DNA of 18,798 nucleotides. It comes from a bacterium (lineage in GTDB: Bacteria > UBP4 > UBA4092 > JAOAEQ01). The stretch covers positions 1 through 18,798 of the forward strand of contig JAOAEQ010000036.1 of assembly GCA_026416715.1 (NCBI GenBank), read 5' to 3'. The notes below the pieces were generated by a model. It made no database searches. It worked only from the letters and a program-made list of their open reading frames with translations, and was not told where the DNA came from. A program made the position numbers and the translations under genes. Of the stretch, positions 15,513 to 18,798 are shown one piece after another; the stretch's first letter is position 1; every line of letters starts with the position of its first letter.

Positions 15513-16487
15513 ATGAGCAAATTAAAATTAGCATTATATTGGGCAGGTGCATGTGGCGGATGCGATGTTGCGGTGTTGGATACGAACGAAAAAATTTTCG
15601 ATATTGCTAAGGTAGCAGATATTGTTCTCTGGCCAATTGCGCTCGACCATAAATATCAAGCAGTTAAAACGATGGCTGACGGTGAAATTGACGTCGCGTT
15701 ATTCAACGGTTGTATTCGCAATTCGGAAAATGAAGAGTTAGCGCATCTGCTCCGGCAAAAAGCAAAAATTCTCGTTGCGTTTGGTTCCTGTTCTCATCTT
15801 GGCGGGATTCCTGGTCTCGCGAATTTAGCGTCCGCTCAGCAAGTGTTTGATATTGTCTATCAGCAGACATTTTCTACCGTTAATCCGGATAAAATAGTTC
15901 CTCAGCCGAAAGTTACGGTTCCGGAAGGAGAATTGTATCTCCCGGTATTCTATAATACCGTAAGTACATTGGCACAGATAGTTGCTGTAGATTATTATGT
16001 TCCTGGTTGTCCCCCAGCGGTACATCAGATTGTGGCGGTCTGGCAAGCGATAGCTAGCGGCAATCTCCCGCCAAAAGGGTCGGTAGTCGGTGCATCGAAT
16101 AAAACGCTCTGTGATGAATGTGAACGGAAAAAAGAAGAGAAAAAAATAACTAAATTTTCTCGACCACATACCGTGGTTCCGGATAAAGAACGGTGTTTTT
16201 TAGAACAAGGAATCATTTGTATGGGACCGGCGACTCGTGGTGGATGTGGGCTTCGTTGTATAAAATCAATGATGCCATGTCGAGGTTGCTACGGACCAGC
16301 ACCAGGCGCAATTGACCAAGGAGCGAAAATGATTAGTGCGGTTTCCTCGATTATTGATTCGAAAGACCCGAACGAAATCCAAAAGACTATTGACCAGATA
16401 GAAGACCCGATTGGAACGTTCTATCGGTTTAGTTTACCGCAATCATTATTAAAACGTAGTAAACTCGATAAAGATGATGCCGGTTAA
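15513..16487 (+). CDS. mvhG: [NiFe] hydrogenase small subunit (MvhG-like)
   Basis: A 324-residue small subunit of a group 3 cytoplasmic hydrogenase. Cluster ligands are visible in the usual order: WAGACGGCDVAVLD (C14, C17), FNGCIRNSENEE (C67), AFGSCSHLGG (C93) and VPGCPP. A C-terminal Cys-rich region follows (LCDEC, then CGLRC and PCRGCYGP) that carries the medial/distal [4Fe-4S] clusters. There is no Tat signal, so the enzyme is cytoplasmic. It relays electrons from MvhA to MvhD. No ribosome site is obvious, but the gene lies 21 bp after mvhD. Confidence 0.92.
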   Translation: MSKLKLALYWAGACGGCDVAVLDTNEKIFDIAKVADIVLWPIALDHKYQAVKTMADGEIDVALFNGCIRNSENEELAHLLRQKAKILVAFGSCSHLGGIPGLANLASAQQVFDIVYQQTFSTVNPDKIVPQPKVTVPEGELYLPVFYNTVSTLAQIVAVDYYVPGCPPAVHQIVAVWQAIASGNLPPKGSVVGASNKTLCDECERKKEEKKITKFSRPHTVVPDKERCFLEQGIICMGPATRGGCGLRCIKSMMPCRGCYGPAPGAIDQGAKMISAVSSIIDSKDPNEIQKTIDQIEDPIGTFYRFSLPQSLLKRSKLDKDDAG

Positions 16488-16549
16488 CCCTGTATTTGCT
16501 TCTTGCTACTTTATCCTGAATACTGAACGAAAGGAGGCTTCACCGCTTT

Positions 16550-18013
16550 ATGAAACGTATATCCATTGACCCGATAACTCGGTTGGAAGGTCACGGGAAA
16601 ATCGAGATTTTCCTAAACGATGCCGGAAATGTCGAAAATTGCTATTTCCAAGTACCAGAATTACGTGGGTTTGAACGGTTCTGTGTCGGTCGGCCGGTAG
16701 AAGAGCTACCGCGGATAGTAACACGAATTTGCGGCGTTTGACCCGGCGCGCATCATATGGCCTCGGGTAAGGCCGTAGACGCAGTATATCATGTAGAGAT
16801 ACCGTCTGTGACTAAAAAACTTCGTGAACTTTTCTATTGTGCGCATTATCTCCACAGTCATATCGCGCATTTCTATGCGTTAGCGGCACCAGATTTTGTG
16901 CTCGGTCCTGATTCCGACCCGGCGAAACGGAATATCCTCGGTGTTGTTGAGAAAGTCGGATTAGAAATCGGCGGTGAAGTTATCAAACATCGAGCGTATG
17001 CGCAGGATATCCAGACGATTATTAGCGGTCGTGCAACCCATTTAGTTTGGTCGCTACCTGGTGGAGTAAGTAAAGGAATATCGAAAGAAGACCGAGACAG
17101 AATTGAACAGATGGGCAAATCCTTACTTGAATTTGCTAAATTCTCAGTTAAACTGTTTGAAGATGTGGTATTGAAAAATCAAGCCTATGTAGATTTGATT
17201 CTCGGCGATGCCTACAAATACCCAACCTATTATATGGGGTTAGTAGATAAGAATAATAACGTTAATTTCTACGACGGCGATATTCGCGTTGTTGACCATG
17301 ACGGAAAAGAATTTCATAAATATAAACCTGCGGAATATTTGGATTATATTGCAGAGCATGTTGAACCATTTACCTATTTAAAATTCCCATATCTGAAAAA
17401 GGTTGGCTGGAAAGGGTTTGTCTTCGGGAAAGATAACGGGCTCTATCGTGCGGCACCGTTAGCGCGATTAAACGCCGCTGATGGTATGGCAACGCCACTA
17501 GCGCAAGCGGAATATGAGAAGTTCTATAGCACGCTTGGCGGAAAACCGGTTCATGCGACGCTGGCGATGCATTGGGCACGGTTAGTTGAACTCGTTTATG
17601 CCGCAGAACGATTAATGGAACTGGTGAGCGATCCGGAGATTACCGACCCAAATGTCCGGGTTATCCCGACAGCGACTCCGACTGAAGGAGTCGGTGTGGT
17701 TGAAGCGCCACGGGGAACGTTATACCATCACTATGTGACCGACGAAAAAGGGATTGTTACCAAAGTAAACCTGATTGTTGGAACGACTAACAATCATGCA
17801 GCTATTTCGCTCTCAATCAAACAAGCAGCTGAAAAACTGATTACCGCAGGGAAAGTGGTAACCGAAGGATTGTTAAATATGGTCGAAATGGCGTTCCGGG
17901 CGTATGACCCATGTTTCAGTTGTGCAACCCATACGCTTCCTGGCGAGATGCCGTTAACCATCGAAATCTACGATAAAGAACGGAATCTGCTTCAGAGAGT
18001 CAGCCGACAGTAG
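16550..18013 (+). CDS. mvhA: [NiFe(Se)] hydrogenase large subunit with predicted selenocysteine at residue 64
   Basis: A 487-residue large subunit read through an in-frame TGA (16739-16741). The N-terminal L1 motif reads R59-x-C61-G-V-[TGA64]-PGAHH, where group 3 enzymes have R-x-C-G-V-C-PGAHH. The C-terminal L2 motif D453-P-C455-x2-C458-x2-H461 is normal. Residue 64 corresponds to the Cys that bridges Ni and Fe. The frame is identical on both sides, with no other lesion, and a SECIS-like hairpin follows the TGA. The 26 residues after H461 should be removed by a maturation protease such as the one at 18159. A strong AAGGAGG (16531-16537) precedes the ATG. Alternatives are a point mutation or sequencing error at one Cys codon. 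UGA is not globally reassigned, since other genes here end in it. Split annotation would give a 63-residue fragment plus a frame from 16757. Confidence 0.85.
16739..16741 (+). other. In-frame UGA, predicted selenocysteine codon
   Basis: TGA replaces a Cys codon (TGT or TGC) at residue 64 of MvhA in an otherwise intact frame, at the second Cys of the L1 motif. Sec replacing a catalytic Cys is the normal pattern for bacterial selenoproteins. Confidence 0.75.
16756..16777 (+). promoter_or_regulatory. SECIS-like hairpin downstream of the mvhA UGA
   Basis: Eight base pairs join 16756-16763 (TATGGCCT) to 16770-16777 (AGGCCGTA), with one G-U pair and a six-base loop CGGGTA (16764-16769). The loop starts 22 bases after the UGA and has G in its second position and a GGT, as in known bacterial SECIS loops. 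These properties fit the published bacterial SECIS consensus (loop 16-37 nt downstream, G in the first two loop positions). It lies inside the coding region, as bacterial SECIS elements do. Confidence 0.7.
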
Positions 18014-18052
18014 CGGTTTGATTTGTTAAACCCGAGTATGATTAATTATTTG

Positions 18053-18087
18053 AAAAGCAAGTTATCCATTGGATAACTTGCTTTTTT
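18053..18087 (+). terminator. Strong intrinsic terminator after mvhA
   Basis: A perfect 11-bp stem, GCAAGTTATCC (18057-18067) with its complement (18071-18081) and an ATT loop, is flanked by AAAA and TTTTTT. It lies 40 bp after the mvhA stop and ends the operon. As AAAA pairs with TTTT, it could also serve the opposite strand. Confidence 0.9.
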
Positions 18088-18158
18088 ATTGTATAGTATT
18101 TAGGAGTCTCGTTATTTAGCTTTAAGTGATTTGACATCCATTTGATCTTGCTTTTTCT

Positions 18159-18653
18159 ATGAAGACACTCATTCTCGGTCTCGGTAACGATATCCTATGC
18201 GATGACGGTGTCGGCATCCATATTGCTAACCAGATTAAAGAAATTTTAGCCAGTCGTGCAGAATTCCGCAACCCGCATTTTGCAAACCGCAACCAGATTC
18301 TTGATGTGAAAACTACGACGCTAGCCGGATTCAATCTGCTCGACCTGCTGACCGGTTACGATCGGGTTATTCTGATTGATGCGATTAAAACCAATACCGG
18401 AAAAGTAGGTGAAATATATCAGTTAACCCCTGATAGTTTTAAGACTACCCCACGATTATTTTCGTTCCATGATATCGATTTGCCGACCGCATTAGAACTG
18501 GCTAAACGATTGAATATCCCGATGCCGCAAGAAATTAAAATATTCGCTATCCAAGTTCAGGATACCGAAACCTTATCCGAAACCTGCACGCCAGAAGTTG
18601 CTGCGGCGATCCCGCACGTTATCAATTTGATTTTTCAGACGGTAGAAATTTAA
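18159..18653 (+). CDS. Hydrogenase maturation protease (HyaD/HycI family)
   Basis: A 164-residue M52-type endopeptidase that would trim the C-terminus of the hydrogenase large subunit after nickel insertion. It begins MKTLILGLGNDILCDDGVG, the family N-terminus, with the first metal ligand position at D16 (often Glu). A second Asp is at D74 (ILIDAIK) and a His at H104 (FSFHDIDL), the usual nickel-sensing triad. MvhA has a removable 26-residue tail after its last His, fitting this role. Residues 35-48 are encoded by a heptamer array (18261-18302). The gene is separated from mvhA by a terminator and has no clear promoter or ribosome site of its own. Confidence 0.9.
   Translation: MKTLILGLGNDILCDDGVGIHIANQIKEILASRAEFRNPHFANRNQILDVKTTTLAGFNLLDLLTGYDRVILIDAIKTNTGKVGEIYQLTPDSFKTTPRLFSFHDIDLPTALELAKRLNIPMPQEIKIFAIQVQDTETLSETCTPEVAAAIPHVINLIFQTVEI
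18261..18302 (+). repeat. Heptamer repeat array inside the maturation protease gene
   Basis: Six consecutive 7-mers (GAATTCC, GCAACCC, GCATTTT, GCAAACC, GCAACCA, GATTCTT) encode EFRNPHFANRNQIL at residues 35-48. They sit between the first helix and the next strand, a loop region. This is the third in-frame array of this type in the window. Confidence 0.65.
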
Positions 18654-18715
18654 CTTCGGCATGAACTAGATGAAATAATTGTATACCAATAGAGTCGAAA
18701 GGATAACCATTCAAT

Positions 18716-18798
18716 ATGAATTGGAAATTATTGTTGAGTTCGTTTCTGATGATATTTATTGCCGAGTTGGGAGATAAAACGCAATTAGCGACATTTAC
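18716..18798 (+). CDS. UPF0016 (GDT1/TMEM165-like) cation exporter, N-terminal part
   Basis: The visible 27 codons read [20 protein letters not shown] followed by KTQLATF. The membrane helix ending in the E-x-G-D-K-T-Q motif is the signature of the UPF0016 family, which exports Mn2+ or Ca2+. AAAGGA (18698-18703) is the likely ribosome site. The gene is cut by the right edge, so the second E-x-G-D-K-T/S motif cannot be checked. Confidence 0.85.
   Translation, partial: MNWKLLLSSFLMIFIAELGDKTQLATF

Noticed and set aside
16739-16741. Global reassignment of UGA (to Trp or Gly)
   Set aside because: The phosphoesterase and the small Cys protein end in TGA at their expected ends, Trp is encoded by TGG, and only one in-frame TGA occurs, at a catalytic Cys position.
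16757-18013. A separate 418-residue hydrogenase gene starting at the ATG 16757
   Set aside because: It is in the same frame as 16550-16741, lacks the L1 Cys needed for the active site and has no ribosome site of its own. Read-through of the TGA rebuilds a normal large subunit.
18131-18158. TTGACA before the protease as a promoter
   Set aside because: The matching -10 position would fall on the start codon and has no TATAAT-like sequence.

Overview
The window comes from an anaerobic, H2-metabolising bacterium of moderate-to-low GC content (impression, not counted) that uses ordinary bacterial signals (TATAAT-type promoters, GGAGG ribosome sites, hairpin-plus-U terminators). I cannot name the lineage. 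Short 7-mer and 8-mer repeat arrays occur between genes and inside genes, a pattern I associate with uncultured candidate phyla; that link is impression only.

Left part (1-7189), housekeeping and carbohydrate genes: the start of an NAD(P)H-hydrate epimerase (minus strand, cut by the left edge), a GH57 4-alpha-glucanotransferase/alpha-amylase, a DUF72 protein (minus strand), a secreted calcineurin-like phosphoesterase carrying an Ig-like domain and a PQQ-type beta-propeller, and thiamine-monophosphate kinase (ThiL). A non-coding stretch (7190-7802) follows. It holds a perfect 20-bp inverted repeat and ends in a promoter for a small Cys-rich protein of unknown function.

Right part (about 8194-18087), one long probable operon: hdrC, hdrB, the N-terminal half of hdrA, a 72-residue NuoE stub, a NuoF-like flavoprotein, a NuoG-like [2Fe-2S]/ferredoxin domain fused to the C-terminal half of HdrA, mvhD, mvhG and mvhA. 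It starts at a TTGACA/TAGAAT promoter followed by a leader hairpin and ends at a strong terminator. A hydrogenase maturation protease and the start of a UPF0016 cation exporter follow.

Reading of the system: the [NiFe] hydrogenase (MvhA/MvhG) would pass electrons from H2 through MvhD to a flavin in a two-piece HdrA, with HdrB/HdrC as one outlet and the NuoE/F/G-like module as another. This resembles MvhADG-HdrABC flavin-based bifurcation, but HdrA is split within its FAD domain, with the NuoE and NuoF genes lying between the halves. The NuoF-like subunit lacks the usual acidic flavin/NADH signature.

Most notable observation: mvhA is interrupted by an in-frame TGA at codon 64, exactly the second Cys of the N-terminal L1 motif (R-x-C-G-x-C), and a well-placed bacterial SECIS-like hairpin follows it. 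Both halves of the protein are otherwise intact. I read this as selenocysteine at the position that bridges Ni and Fe. The [NiFeSe] hydrogenases I know carry Sec in the C-terminal L2 motif, so this would be an unusual active site.
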